Below, one piece after another: positions 16,408-25,254 of a DNA stretch of 37,071 bases (its first letter is position 1; every line of letters starts with the position of its first letter). A program made the translations under genes and the position numbers. Origin of the DNA: Firmicutes bacterium UBA6113 (GTDB taxonomy: Bacteria; Bacillota; Clostridia; Tissierellales; Sedimentibacteraceae); assembly GCA_002422545.1 (NCBI GenBank), contig DIWF01000031.1:1-37071 (forward strand). Reading direction: 5' to 3'. The notes below the pieces were generated by a model. That model made no database searches. It was not told where the DNA came from and saw nothing but the letters and a program-made list of their open reading frames with translations.

Positions 16408-17845
16408 ATGCTTCAGCTGATAATTTTTCCAATAGTTTAATTAAAAGTATCCATACATTTTTAATGGATTCAATTCCTGCGTGTTCATTTGCTGTATGAA
16501 CCTCAAACAAATCAGGACCCATGGAAATTATATCAACATCATTTAATTTATTGTAGAAATAACCACATTCAAGACCTGCGTGAATTGCAGTCAGTCTGGC
16601 TTTTTTGCCGAACGTCTCCTCGTAAATGTTAACGGCCATGTCTCTGAGTTTTGATTCAGCCTTATATTCCCACTGCGGGTAATCATTAAAAAAATCACAC
16701 TGGGCTCCATTGAGGGATGCAATGACTTTGATAGTGTCAGCCACGTTGTATTTCTGACTTTCCACAGAACTTCTTATGGAACTTAAAATGGAAATGTCTT
16801 TTTCATTCTCATCAAGAGAGCCAACATTGGATGAAGTCTGAACAAGACCTGGCATTGCAAGATTTTTATTCATAACTCCATATGGAATAAGCATGAGTGT
16901 TTTGATAATTTTGTTTTTTGCATCATCAGTGTAAGATATTGTTGTTTTACTACAATTGGATATTTCTGTATCTATTCTGATGTCGTCTGAAAACTTAAGC
17001 TCTTTGCTGAAAGAAGTTTCAATTTTTTCGATTGTAGATTTAATTTCGTCAATCATATTTTCAGGAATTGCCAGCAGCGCCGCGGCTTTATTTGGAATGG
17101 CATTTGCCTTGCCCGCTGACTGAACTGATAACAGATGAATGTCAGGACTGTTAATTTTGTACAAAAGCCTTCCCATAAGCTTGATAGCATTTCCTCTTTC
17201 CAAGTCTATTTCAAGTCCTGAGTGTCCTCCCTTAAGTCCTGAGATGTTAATGGAAAGCATTATATCACATTTTATTTCTTCTTTTTCTGCAGGGATTCGC
17301 ACGTAGTTTCTAACTCCTCCTGCGCAGCTTGTGAAAAACACTCCTTCTTCTTCTGAATCCAGATTAATAAGGAATTTTCCTTTAATGTTGTCAGTATTGA
17401 TTGACTGTGCTCCTGCAAGACCGCCTTCCTCCTGGGAAGTGATTATAATTTCCAGATCCGGATGCTTTATTTCGTCAGAATCCAAGACAGCTAGGCAGTA
17501 AGCCAATGCAATACCATTGTCTGCTCCCAGGGTTGTTTTATTTGCATAAAGAAATCCGTCTCTTTCAATTACCTCTATTCCGTTTTCATAAATATGTCCG
17601 CTGTCAGCTGCTTTCTCGTAAACCATGTCCATGTGGCCTTGAAGTATGACGGCAGGACCGGAATAATTTTTAATGCTGGATTTTTTCTTTATTGTCACAT
17701 TGAACAAATTATCCTGAACAACCTCAAGATATCTTTCTTTTGCAAAGTTGACAAGATAGTCGCTTATTTGTTTTTCTTTTGATGTCTCTCTTGGTATTTT
17801 GGAGATTTCTTTAAAATATTTAAAAACATTGTCAATATTGTTCAT
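16406..17845 (-). CDS. pepD: aminoacyl-histidine dipeptidase (peptidase M20/PepD)
   Basis: A 479-residue cytosolic dinuclear-zinc dipeptidase that cleaves Xaa-His and other dipeptides. The M20C pattern is complete: HMDMV, LGADNGIALAY, the catalytic TSQEEGG pair and the C-terminal ECGYF and EHAGIES segments. Translation probably starts at ATG 17845, 8 bases after GGAG; an in-frame GTG at 17854 is too close to that site. It is the last gene of the minus-strand racemase-to-pepD series and would finish digestion of imported peptides. A hairpin in front of it may lower its expression relative to the upstream genes. Confidence 0.92.
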   Translation of the reverse strand: MNNIDNVFKYFKEISKIPRETSKEKQISDYLVNFAKERYLEVVQDNLFNVTIKKKSSIKNYSGPAVILQGHMDMVYEKAADSGHIYENGIEVIERDGFLYANKTTLGADNGIALAYCLAVLDSDEIKHPDLEIIITSQEEGGLAGAQSINTDNIKGKFLINLDSEEEGVFFTSCAGGVRNYVRIPAEKEEIKCDIMLSINISGLKGGHSGLEIDLERGNAIKLMGRLLYKINSPDIHLLSVQSAGKANAIPNKAAALLAIPENMIDEIKSTIEKIETSFSKELKFSDDIRIDTEISNCSKTTISYTDDAKNKIIKTLMLIPYGVMNKNLAMPGLVQTSSNVGSLDENEKDISILSSIRSSVESQKYNVADTIKVIASLNGAQCDFFNDYPQWEYKAESKLRDMAVNIYEETFGKKARLTAIHAGLECGYFYNKLNDVDIISMGPDLFEVHTANEHAGIESIKNVWILLIKLLEKLSAEA

Positions 17846-17865
17846 GAATACCACTCCTTCTCAGA

Positions 17866-17895
17866 GAAAATAGCAAAGCCTAAACTTTGCTATTT
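17866..17895 (-). terminator. weak terminator or attenuator hairpin before pepD
   Basis: A perfect 11-bp stem (17868-17878 with 17885-17895, loop 17879-17884) lies between the second M29/NicX-like gene and pepD. On the minus strand only TTTT and a C follow it, so partial read-through into pepD is likely. It could also protect the upstream mRNA end. Confidence 0.5.
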
Positions 17896-17911
17896 ATATT
17901 TTATCCTATTA

Positions 17912-18976
17912 TTAATATCCGGCAACGCCAAGTTTTTTGCACAAAACTGCAACTTCAGGATGAACATACTTGCCGTCCTCTTCCAGAGGTTTACCGTCAA
18001 GAATAATTGAAGGTTTTGATACGACACCGTCAGTGTGTGAAGCAGCTGTCCAGAATTTGCCCATTATAGCTCGGCCCTGGCTTCCTATGCCAAATTCCAT
18101 ACATCCGAAAATTCTTTCATCCTCAACGATTCTTCCTGTTGCCTTTGTTACTCCCGGATTGAAGCCCAGGGAATAATGTGCAAGCCGGTACATGTTCGGA
18201 TCATTGAAACTTGCAAGCCAGTCTCTGAAGATATCAGCGTCCTTGCCTCCTTCAATTTTAGTTACAACGCCTTCTTCAAATGTTATTACCACATTGCCTG
18301 ACAATACACCAAGCTGGGTGGGAGGGAACAAGGCAGCGTCAAAAACAAGAGTTCCGTTGATTGTTTCTTCAATTGGACACCAGCTTATTTGACCGCCTAA
18401 CATGATCGGATATCCTTTTTGAGTAGCCAGCTGTCCTGAATGTCTTATTTTCCTTCCCTTGTTATAAGCTTTCAGATTTGTGCCGTTTTTATCTGTAATA
18501 ATTACTTCATCAGCTTCGTAAAGTATTTGCTTTATTGTTTCGCCAAGCTGTACCATTGTCATGTAGTCAACCTTGCCAATGGTATTTGTCATCATTACTA
18601 CGTCCATTCCTGTAAGATTTATGTATCTGCAGCCATTTTGCATAGCCTTTTGAAATGATTCGCATAGCATTATTGATGAATATGCAAACTCAATCCATAC
18701 ATCTGAACATGTAACTGCATTTCCGATAGGTTTAACCGGTTCAGCATAAAGTTTTCTGGATGTGGGGTAATATATTATAACTGGGTTTCCACCAACCGTG
18801 TAAACGGCATTTGCTGTTGCTTCAACAACCCTTCTGTCTGATGAAGAATCACCTGTAATAACAACATTTTCGCCTACTTTTACCAGCATTACATCTTTAA
18901 CCAACGTGTATGCTGATTTGCTCAGTTCAAAGGATAAATAATCCTGCGACATTTCAATTCCTATTGGATACTCCAT
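17912..18976 (-). CDS. M29 aminopeptidase / NicX-like metalloenzyme, copy B
   Basis: A 354-residue protein of the family that contains thermophilic M29 aminopeptidases and NicX (2,5-dihydroxypyridine 5,6-dioxygenase). H267 (in LAHYS), H314 and D316 (in ASHTDG) sit almost where I recall the iron ligands of NicX (H265, H318, D320). Databases usually label such proteins leucyl aminopeptidase. In an anaerobe a hydrolytic reaction is more likely than a dioxygenase one. It is similar along its whole length, without gaps, to the gene just upstream, and both copies keep the same putative ligands. No signal peptide, so cytosolic. The substrate is unknown; the OPT transporter upstream may deliver it. 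Confidence 0.7.
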   Translation of the reverse strand: MEYPIGIEMSQDYLSFELSKSAYTLVKDVMLVKVGENVVITGDSSSDRRVVEATANAVYTVGGNPVIIYYPTSRKLYAEPVKPIGNAVTCSDVWIEFAYSSIMLCESFQKAMQNGCRYINLTGMDVVMMTNTIGKVDYMTMVQLGETIKQILYEADEVIITDKNGTNLKAYNKGRKIRHSGQLATQKGYPIMLGGQISWCPIEETINGTLVFDAALFPPTQLGVLSGNVVITFEEGVVTKIEGGKDADIFRDWLASFNDPNMYRLAHYSLGFNPGVTKATGRIVEDERIFGCMEFGIGSQGRAIMGKFWTAASHTDGVVSKPSIILDGKPLEEDGKYVHPEVAVLCKKLGVAGY

Positions 18977-18989
18977 TGTATTCCTCCTC

Positions 18990-20054
18990 TTAATAACCTG
19001 ATACGCATAAAGCTTTACAGTATTCTCTTGATTTTTCGTCTAAATAGATTCCGTTTTCTTCTATCACTCTTCCATCAAGAATAATGGTAGGCTTTGATAA
19101 TACTCCGTCCGTGTGAGATGCAGCATTCCAGAACGCTCCCATAAGGCTCGCTCCCTGACTGCCGAACCCAAATTCTATACAGCCGAAGATTCTTTCATCC
19201 TCAACAATTCTTCCTGTTGCTTTTGTAACTCCAGGATTAAATCCCATTGAATAGTGTGCAAAACGGTACATATTCTGATCATTGAAGCTTGCTAGCCAGT
19301 TAATGAATATGTCCGCCTGCTTTCCTCCTTCAATATTTACTATTGAGCCGTCCTTGATTGTTAATTTAATATTTTCATGAAGAATGCCTATTTCGGCAGG
19401 CGGGAACAAAGCAGCATCAAATACCAGTGTTCCGTTTATTGTTTCTTCCATTGGACACCAGCTTACCTGGCCTCCAAGCATCACCGGAAATCCCTTTTTT
19501 GCTGCCCTCTGACCTGAGTGTTTAACCCTTCTGCCTCTGTTGTAAGCTGTAAGATTTGTCCCGTTTAAATCTTTTATAATTATTTCATCGGAGTTTTGAA
19601 CAAGCTGTGTGAGATACTCTCCGAATTCTACCATTGTGTCATAATTTACTTTGCCAACAGTATATGTAATCATTGTAACATCCATTCCGTTTAAACAGGT
19701 GTATCTTGCTCCATTTGCTATTGATCTTTGAAAACAAGGTGTGTGCATTGTGCAGTAGTAAGCAAGTTCTATCCATACATCAGTTTCAGATACAGCATCT
19801 GCCACCGGTTTTATAGGTTCTTCAAATGCCTTGCCTGATGTGGGGTAGTATAAAATTACCGGATATGCACCAATTGTATATGCTGCATTTGCAACTGCCT
19901 CAACAACTCTTCTGTCTGAAGATGTGTCTGCCGTGATAACAACATTTTCACCTTCTTTCACAAGCATAACATCTCTCACAAGTTTCATTGCTGCCTGTGC
20001 TGTTTCAAAAGACAAGTAATCTTTCGACATTTCAACTCCTATGGGATATTCCAT
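18990..20054 (-). CDS. M29 aminopeptidase / NicX-like metalloenzyme, copy A
   Basis: The same length (354 residues) as its downstream neighbour and roughly two-thirds identical by eye, so a tandem duplication; the two may form a hetero-oligomer or split substrate range. H267, H314 and D316 are conserved, as are the RIVEDERIFGC block and SWCP(I/M)EETINGTLVFDA. The copies differ most in residues 90-130 and at the C-terminus, as expected if partner or substrate contacts diverged. The next gene begins 13 bases after its stop, and it follows the OPT transporter by 35 bases; all belong to one operon. Confidence 0.7.
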   Translation of the reverse strand: MEYPIGVEMSKDYLSFETAQAAMKLVRDVMLVKEGENVVITADTSSDRRVVEAVANAAYTIGAYPVILYYPTSGKAFEEPIKPVADAVSETDVWIELAYYCTMHTPCFQRSIANGARYTCLNGMDVTMITYTVGKVNYDTMVEFGEYLTQLVQNSDEIIIKDLNGTNLTAYNRGRRVKHSGQRAAKKGFPVMLGGQVSWCPMEETINGTLVFDAALFPPAEIGILHENIKLTIKDGSIVNIEGGKQADIFINWLASFNDQNMYRFAHYSMGFNPGVTKATGRIVEDERIFGCIEFGFGSQGASLMGAFWNAASHTDGVLSKPTIILDGRVIEENGIYLDEKSREYCKALCVSGY

Positions 20055-20089
20055 TACAATATTACCTCCTGATTTAAATCATTATTATG

Positions 20090-21676
20090 TTATTTTTTCG
20101 GTATTATAAGCTTAAATGTTGAAGTGAAGAAGCTGTATAATGCTGAACCTGTAAGGAAACCTGCTCCAAGAATGTATAGTGTGTCCTGAGCAGCCTTGCC
20201 TTTTGCTTTAATAATAATAGCTCTGATTAATAGAGCTCCAAGGACTGTCAAACCTGTCATTGTGTTTCCAACCAGCAAGCCTGTTGCAAATAAAACTCCC
20301 AGCTGTTTTGAAGGTCCGCCTAAGAACTGTATAATAGCTCCAGGAATAGCCCAAATAAGCAGATATTTTGCAATTTCAGGACTTGCGCCGGCTTCTATTG
20401 TTGCTTTGTATGTGTTGGCAACCGGAGCAAACAATCCTTGTTCGAAATATTTGTTTGCAAACAAGAAAACCATTACACCTGCAACGCAAATTCCTATTAA
20501 TTCAGATATGAACTGCTGTTTTCTTCCGTCAAGCTCAAATTCTATATCTTGTCCTTGACCTCTTAAAATCCATCCAGCCTTCATGTCATATCCAACATCG
20601 GAAAAGGCAGGACCTGTAGCTGCTGTGTAGCCAACCAATATTGCCAGTGACATTGAAGGGAATCCTAAAAGCATCCCAACAAGTAGAAATATTAGGGCTG
20701 TAGCAAAACCAGGGAACCATCCTGAATGCATTGCTGATAAGCCAACTATAAGTTCAGATGCAATAGCTGCAAAAGCTGCAAATACAATCCAGAATATAAG
20801 CTGTAAGCCGCCCATATCATCCATTAATCCGGTTATAACTGCAAGCATTAACGCAACCACGATATATGCTGCAAAACCTTTGGAAAGTGCGGACTTCATG
20901 GAAGACATACTATTACCGAACTTGCCTGCTGCGCTCGCGCTGTTTTCCTGTTTCTTAAACAAAAGAATTCCAGCTTGTACAAGTGCAACCATACCGGCGC
21001 CTATCATAATTCCATGAGGAAGGTACATTGATTTGAAATCTATACCAAGAGCTCCAGGTGCATATCCTATGAACAAGGCTCCTGCTCCGAAAGCTGTAAG
21101 AGCCCAGAAGTCTCCTATCCATGCAACACCGAATAAGTCAGTTGGTATACCCATCATTTTTCCTGCAATACCGCCAACAGCTCCTACTATAAGCAAAATT
21201 GCCTTTTTACCCTTGTTGGCAACAGCAAGAATTGTTTCAGCAGTAGCAATTCCAGGCGGCCATGGTTCTTCAGCCGGGAACATCTGGCTGTCGAAAGACT
21301 TATACATAATTGTAACGTCAATTATTGTTGCCAGAAAAACGCCAATGAAAAGCGGCATTACCAAATCAGGTCTTCCCATTACAAACGGTATACCTATTGG
21401 AAGAAGCAGACTGTTCGCAGCAGAGAAGGTTGCTCCTGAAATAGATGTCTGAATAAGATTTTGACTGTTAATATCTTTAAATGATTTGAAAAACTTTAAT
21501 GGTAATTTTGAGATTATAATTGCCAGAAGAGCACCGATAATTGAAGTGTTGGTGCTGATACCTATTCTTACTATCAGCTCCAGGCCAATTATAACGCCTA
21601 TTATGGATGTCAGTATGTTGACTAAAAGAATACCGGGCTCAAGTGCTGATGGGTGTTGTCTTTTATCTTTGTTCAT
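20090..21676 (-). CDS. OPT-family transporter
   Basis: A 528-residue polytopic membrane protein (about 13-15 hydrophobic segments) of the oligopeptide transporter (OPT/YSL) family, which imports peptides or metal-peptide complexes by cation symport. Recognisable OPT features are the NSQNLIQTSISGA segment, the MFPAEEPWPPGIATAET block and the GGPSKQLGVLFATGLLVG region near the C-terminus. It lies between the DUF1177 gene and the two metalloenzyme genes. This makes it the most likely entry route for the compound handled by the operon. The actual substrate cannot be read from sequence. Confidence 0.88.
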   Translation of the reverse strand: MNKDKRQHPSALEPGILLVNILTSIIGVIIGLELIVRIGISTNTSIIGALLAIIISKLPLKFFKSFKDINSQNLIQTSISGATFSAANSLLLPIGIPFVMGRPDLVMPLFIGVFLATIIDVTIMYKSFDSQMFPAEEPWPPGIATAETILAVANKGKKAILLIVGAVGGIAGKMMGIPTDLFGVAWIGDFWALTAFGAGALFIGYAPGALGIDFKSMYLPHGIMIGAGMVALVQAGILLFKKQENSASAAGKFGNSMSSMKSALSKGFAAYIVVALMLAVITGLMDDMGGLQLIFWIVFAAFAAIASELIVGLSAMHSGWFPGFATALIFLLVGMLLGFPSMSLAILVGYTAATGPAFSDVGYDMKAGWILRGQGQDIEFELDGRKQQFISELIGICVAGVMVFLFANKYFEQGLFAPVANTYKATIEAGASPEIAKYLLIWAIPGAIIQFLGGPSKQLGVLFATGLLVGNTMTGLTVLGALLIRAIIIKAKGKAAQDTLYILGAGFLTGSALYSFFTSTFKLIIPKK

Positions 21677-21716
21677 AAAATACCTCCTTGGTTTATTGTT
21701 TTGTAATTCTTCAGCA

Positions 21717-22649
21717 CTACAATGCCGGATTTTTTTGTATATGAGTCATTTTGCCATAAAGATTTTCAATGAGTTCAAATTCATTTTCATCATAGAATTT
21801 GCATTTGTTTTTTCCGAAGTCTTTAGCAACCTCAACTGCAAAACGTGCTGCAGATTCAACATCAATAAGATGAGTAGCACCGGTTGCGCAACCTGCTACA
21901 GGAACTTCTGTAGTTATGGCCACTCCTATTACAGGATTCTTTGTAGCCGTTGAAGGCTGAAGAATGCTGTTTAAGTGGAAAAGGCCGTTGCCATAAGGAG
22001 TTATGTCCTGCAAAGATATTGGAAACACATGAGCAAGCTGACCTGTTACTCTCATCATTATCTGTACTATGTCAGCGCTTACCTTAAGAATGTAACCTTC
22101 TTTTACAGTTGGAGAAATTGCAAATCCTTTGTTTGTAATAATATTGTTTCCTTTTGTTGTATCTATGGATAAAATGGCATCCATTTCGTCGGTAACTTCA
22201 CTGTCGTTCATGTCGGAAATTTCTACCGGTGAATCCATGAAAGGCACGGGGAAGTGCTCTCTCGTAGGGGCATTTGGGCATATATGTGTTGACACAATTA
22301 CATCACCCTCAAGCACATCTGTGTTTCTGTGCATTATTGCAAGCTTAAGACCTGCAGACAATGCAGCAAGTGCGCCGTCTCCGTCTGAAACAAAACCTGC
22401 AAGCTCGGGTCTGGCTCCCAATCCTCCGAGCCTTCCTATTATTCCCAGTGTAGGGCTGTTTCCACCGCTTGATTTGCCGGTCTTGCCAGGTATTTTAACA
22501 TTGATAAAATCAGTTGCTCCTTTTTTCCCTATGAAGGTCTTCACAACTACATCCTTAATGCCTGTCTGCCTGAAAACATCGGCTATTTCTTCGCCGTTTG
22601 CACCAGGCTTGTCTAATAATTCAAATAAGTCAATAACTTGCTTTAACAT
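21717..22649 (-). CDS. DUF1177-family protein
   Basis: A 310-residue protein that I recognise as DUF1177 (PF06675), a family without known function often found beside AroM, OPT transporter and peptidase genes. Visible features are the GRLGGLGARPELAGFVSDGD segment, the STHICPNAPT motif and the VPVAGCATGATHLIDVESAA block, which together suggest an enzyme with a nucleotide- or amide-like pocket; that is only impression. No signal peptide. Its ATG overlaps the stop of the racemase gene by 7 bases, so the two are translationally coupled and probably work in sequence. Confidence 0.75.
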   Translation of the reverse strand: MLKQVIDLFELLDKPGANGEEIADVFRQTGIKDVVVKTFIGKKGATDFINVKIPGKTGKSSGGNSPTLGIIGRLGGLGARPELAGFVSDGDGALAALSAGLKLAIMHRNTDVLEGDVIVSTHICPNAPTREHFPVPFMDSPVEISDMNDSEVTDEMDAILSIDTTKGNNIITNKGFAISPTVKEGYILKVSADIVQIMMRVTGQLAHVFPISLQDITPYGNGLFHLNSILQPSTATKNPVIGVAITTEVPVAGCATGATHLIDVESAARFAVEVAKDFGKNKCKFYDENEFELIENLYGKMTHIQKNPAL

Positions 22650-23323
22650 AAATCCTCCTTTTTATACAAGTATTTATACCTGCTTATGCATTCAGCCAGC
22701 ATCATGATACCTTCTGATTCAACAGCATCAAGCACTCTAATATTTAAATGTTTCAGCAGTTGTTTGGCATTTGTGGTTGTGAGACCTGTGCAAGCAAAGG
22801 CAATAGTGTCAGCTCCAAGCTCAATTAAATGCTTGGCTGAATTTATTATTTCCTCCTTTCCTTCTTCTGTCTGAAGGTCATTTGTTGAAACCACACCTCT
22901 TGGTTTTTCGTATGATATTATTAAATCCTTTAAAATTTTTGTATAATTTATCGGAGGAGTTTCTTCTATTCCTATAATCCCAACTTTTTCGGATCCTGCG
23001 AGACTTAATAATGCTGTTGATTTGCCTCCTCCAACAACAGGTATTTTCAGTTCATCAGTCAGGATATCAACTGCCGGATCTCCTGCGCAGCTTACGATAA
23101 TGCCGTCTAAATCATTCTCCCATTCCTTGGCAAGCCTCACTATTTTCGGAATCGCCATACCTATGGTTTCTTCGTCATGAATTCCTTCATACTGGTCTTC
23201 AATACACTTAGTGCTAAGTTCAAACTGCGGAAACATTGCACTTAATTTTTTTTCATGGGCGTAAAGCACATCTTCATTTGTTGAAGTCAAAACTCTTATA
23301 ATGCCGATCTTGTATTTATCCAC
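22643..23323 (-). CDS. aspartate/glutamate/hydantoin racemase-family protein
   Basis: A 226-residue cofactor-independent racemase-fold protein with the two catalytic cysteines expected for a two-base mechanism: C79 in VSCAGDP and C178 in FACTGLT. Hydantoin racemases and Asp/Glu racemases share this layout. The neighbouring DUF917 and AroM genes favour hydantoin or an amino-acid derivative, but the substrate is unproven. Translation starts at GTG 23323, 7 bases after AGGAGGTG-type spacing. It is the first gene of the six-gene minus-strand operon that ends with pepD. Confidence 0.78.
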   Translation of the reverse strand: MDKYKIGIIRVLTSTNEDVLYAHEKKLSAMFPQFELSTKCIEDQYEGIHDEETIGMAIPKIVRLAKEWENDLDGIIVSCAGDPAVDILTDELKIPVVGGGKSTALLSLAGSEKVGIIGIEETPPINYTKILKDLIISYEKPRGVVSTNDLQTEEGKEEIINSAKHLIELGADTIAFACTGLTTTNAKQLLKHLNIRVLDAVESEGIMMLAECISRYKYLYKKEDLC

Positions 23324-23351
23324 AAATTCACCTCCTGAATTTACATTTTAT

Positions 23352-23424
23352 ATAATATATCACAACAAATTTTGAAAATACGTATAACTTATTACATAAA
23401 TTATGTCTGTAAAGTGTGCACTTT
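23352..23424 (-). promoter_or_regulatory. control region of the racemase operon with a TGCACACT motif
   Basis: On the minus strand TGCACACT (23420-23413) lies 89 bases before the GTG. It is part of the imperfect palindrome AAAGTG-TG-CACTTT at 23411-23424. AT-rich -10-like sequence occurs at about 23359-23352, and there is no clear -35. The same 8-mer in the same orientation lies 83 bases before the aroM remnant at 25255. PucR, encoded next door, is the likely binder. Confidence 0.4.
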
Positions 23425-23433
23425 GTATACTAA

Positions 23434-23462
23434 AAAAACACGGCCAAAATGTCCGTGTTTTT
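23434..23462 (-). terminator. terminator of the pucR gene
   Basis: A 10-bp stem (AAAAACACGG at 23434-23443, CCGTGTTTTT at 23453-23462) is followed on the minus strand by a run of T. It separates pucR from the racemase operon promoter on the same strand. Confidence 0.85.
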
Positions 23463-23483
23463 ATTTCTAATCGCGCAAATATG

Positions 23484-25079
23484 TTAATCAAAAATTTCGT
23501 TAAGCTTCAATGCTATTTGAAGTATCAGCCTGCTTTCGGATTTGTCTATGTCGCTGTCCAATATATCATTGATTTTATTAACCCTTTTATACAGTGTATT
23601 CCTGTGTATAAACAGCTTGTCTGAAGTCTGGCTTATGGAAAAATCACATTTGATTAAAACCTCGAGTGTCTTTAAAAGTTCAGAGTTGTTTTCAATGTCA
23701 TATTTCTTGATTCTCAATATGGTGTTCTTGTACAGTTTTGTCAAGGTAGGATGACTTGATATTTCGTAAAGAAGGTGATATATCATATAATCATCATAAA
23801 AATAAACATCGCTGATTCTATTGTTTAGTTTCTTTCCTATCTTTAATGCGAAATTAGCTTCCTCACCAGCCAGGTTAAGATATTTAAGGCTGTTGCAGAT
23901 TTTGCTTATTCCTATTGTGAATTCCTCGTCCTTGAAACTTTTTTTCAAGTCTTGTATCAGTTTTTCGTAAAAAGGTTCAAGAAGTTTTGCATTGCTCTGG
24001 AGCTTCTTGTTTTCAATAATAAAGGTTAAGTTTTTATTGTAGCACTTGTGACAAAAAATATTGTCATACATTTTAAATATAGAGACAATTTTCTTTTCCA
24101 AACGAATGAAGTCACTCTCATTTTTAATGGTGCTGTCAATAGTCCATACATACCTGCTTTTGTTGAAATCAATGTCTCTATAAGATGCTTCTTCCTTGAG
24201 CTTTAATTCATCATCGGAGTAATTGCCTTCGATAATGCTGAAGAAAAATTCTTCAAGGGACTTGTGGTACAGCACTGCCTTATTGGAATTGGAAAGCAGG
24301 TATACCGTTATAAAAGGAATAACTTCCTTGATTATTTCTATATCAGTCTTTGTAAATTTTTTCCCGTTTTTTAAATCAATGCACAGGAAAGCTATGACAA
24401 CGTTCATTCCATATATTTTGAATATTTCATATGTGTTGCTGTTAAGTTCTATTTTAAGGCTTTCTTCCGTAGACATAAGTTCCGTGGTATATTCCAGTAT
24501 GCTTTTTTTAATGCTCAATGCTTTTAAATTGGTGTTTTCATTAACCAGATTTAAATTGCTTTCCCAGAACAGATAAATGTCATGACCGATATAGCTTGAT
24601 ATTAAATTTGTTATGACAGTAATGTTGAAATTGTGTTTAGTAAGCCTATTCAGTTCCTGCTTGAAATCCTTCAGGGTGAAAAAATCATAATGTTCATCGC
24701 CTACAAGTTTGTTAAGAATTGGGCGGACGATGCTGTTGTAGCTTGAAGTAATGGGTACCAATATTATTGGAAAGTTGTATTCATCAGCAAGCAATAGTAT
24801 TTTTTCGGGTATTCCGTCAATGTATCTTCCTACCTTAATACCAAGGGCAGCAGCTTCCTTCGTCACAAGCATCTGGATAATGTTTTCCAAGGTGGTGTCG
24901 TTGTTTTTTAAGCAATATCCTGTTGTGATAATAAAATCTCCGGAATTTACCCAATAAACTCCATCTGGAACTTCCATAATATCGACATTTTTAATTTCAT
25001 TGTTCAATCCGCCTCTTCCTGCAAGAATTTTAAAGTCTATAAAATCTTTGTTAAGTGTAAAAATGTCTGACACTTTCAT
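23484..25079 (-). CDS. PucR-family transcriptional regulator
   Basis: A 531-residue regulator. The N-terminal PucR domain (about 1-125; DIFTLN...GRGGLNNEIKNVDIMEVPD) senses a small ligand and a middle region carries a GGDEF-like or CdaR-type fold. The C-terminal helix-turn-helix (about 465-528; SISQTSDKLFIHRNTLYKRV) binds DNA. Relatives activate purine, allantoin or amino-acid catabolic genes when their substrate is present. It lies between the racemase operon it probably controls and a divergent aroM remnant, and has its own terminator. The inducer is unknown, most likely the imported compound or an intermediate. Confidence 0.9.
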   Translation of the reverse strand: MKVSDIFTLNKDFIDFKILAGRGGLNNEIKNVDIMEVPDGVYWVNSGDFIITTGYCLKNNDTTLENIIQMLVTKEAAALGIKVGRYIDGIPEKILLLADEYNFPIILVPITSSYNSIVRPILNKLVGDEHYDFFTLKDFKQELNRLTKHNFNITVITNLISSYIGHDIYLFWESNLNLVNENTNLKALSIKKSILEYTTELMSTEESLKIELNSNTYEIFKIYGMNVVIAFLCIDLKNGKKFTKTDIEIIKEVIPFITVYLLSNSNKAVLYHKSLEEFFFSIIEGNYSDDELKLKEEASYRDIDFNKSRYVWTIDSTIKNESDFIRLEKKIVSIFKMYDNIFCHKCYNKNLTFIIENKKLQSNAKLLEPFYEKLIQDLKKSFKDEEFTIGISKICNSLKYLNLAGEEANFALKIGKKLNNRISDVYFYDDYMIYHLLYEISSHPTLTKLYKNTILRIKKYDIENNSELLKTLEVLIKCDFSISQTSDKLFIHRNTLYKRVNKINDILDSDIDKSESRLILQIALKLNEIFD

Positions 25080-25163
25080 AGGAAACCTCTTTCAAATATA
25101 ATTAAGGTATTGTATCAAAAAAAAATAATTAATACAATGGGTATATTTGATTTTTAATGCATA

Positions 25164-25219
25164 TGCACACTAAAAAAGTTCAAAAAGTAAACGATTTTCA
25201 TCTGCTATTCAATTATAAT
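25164..25219 (+). promoter_or_regulatory. control region of the aroM remnant with a TGCACACT motif
   Basis: TGCACACT at 25164-25171 is the same 8-mer seen before the racemase operon, here 83 bases upstream of the ATG. TATAAT at 25214-25219 is the best -10. No matching -35 is seen. The gap also carries the start of the divergent pucR gene. Confidence 0.4.
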
Positions 25220-25254
25220 AAATTTAACCACAATTAAATTGCGAAGGAGGATAT

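Noticed and set aside
21033..21452. Plus-strand open frames opposite the OPT and DUF1177 genes (also 21486-21953 and 22129-22707)
   Set aside because: They mirror conserved coding sequence of the minus-strand operon, with proline- and serine-rich shadow composition and no ribosome site.
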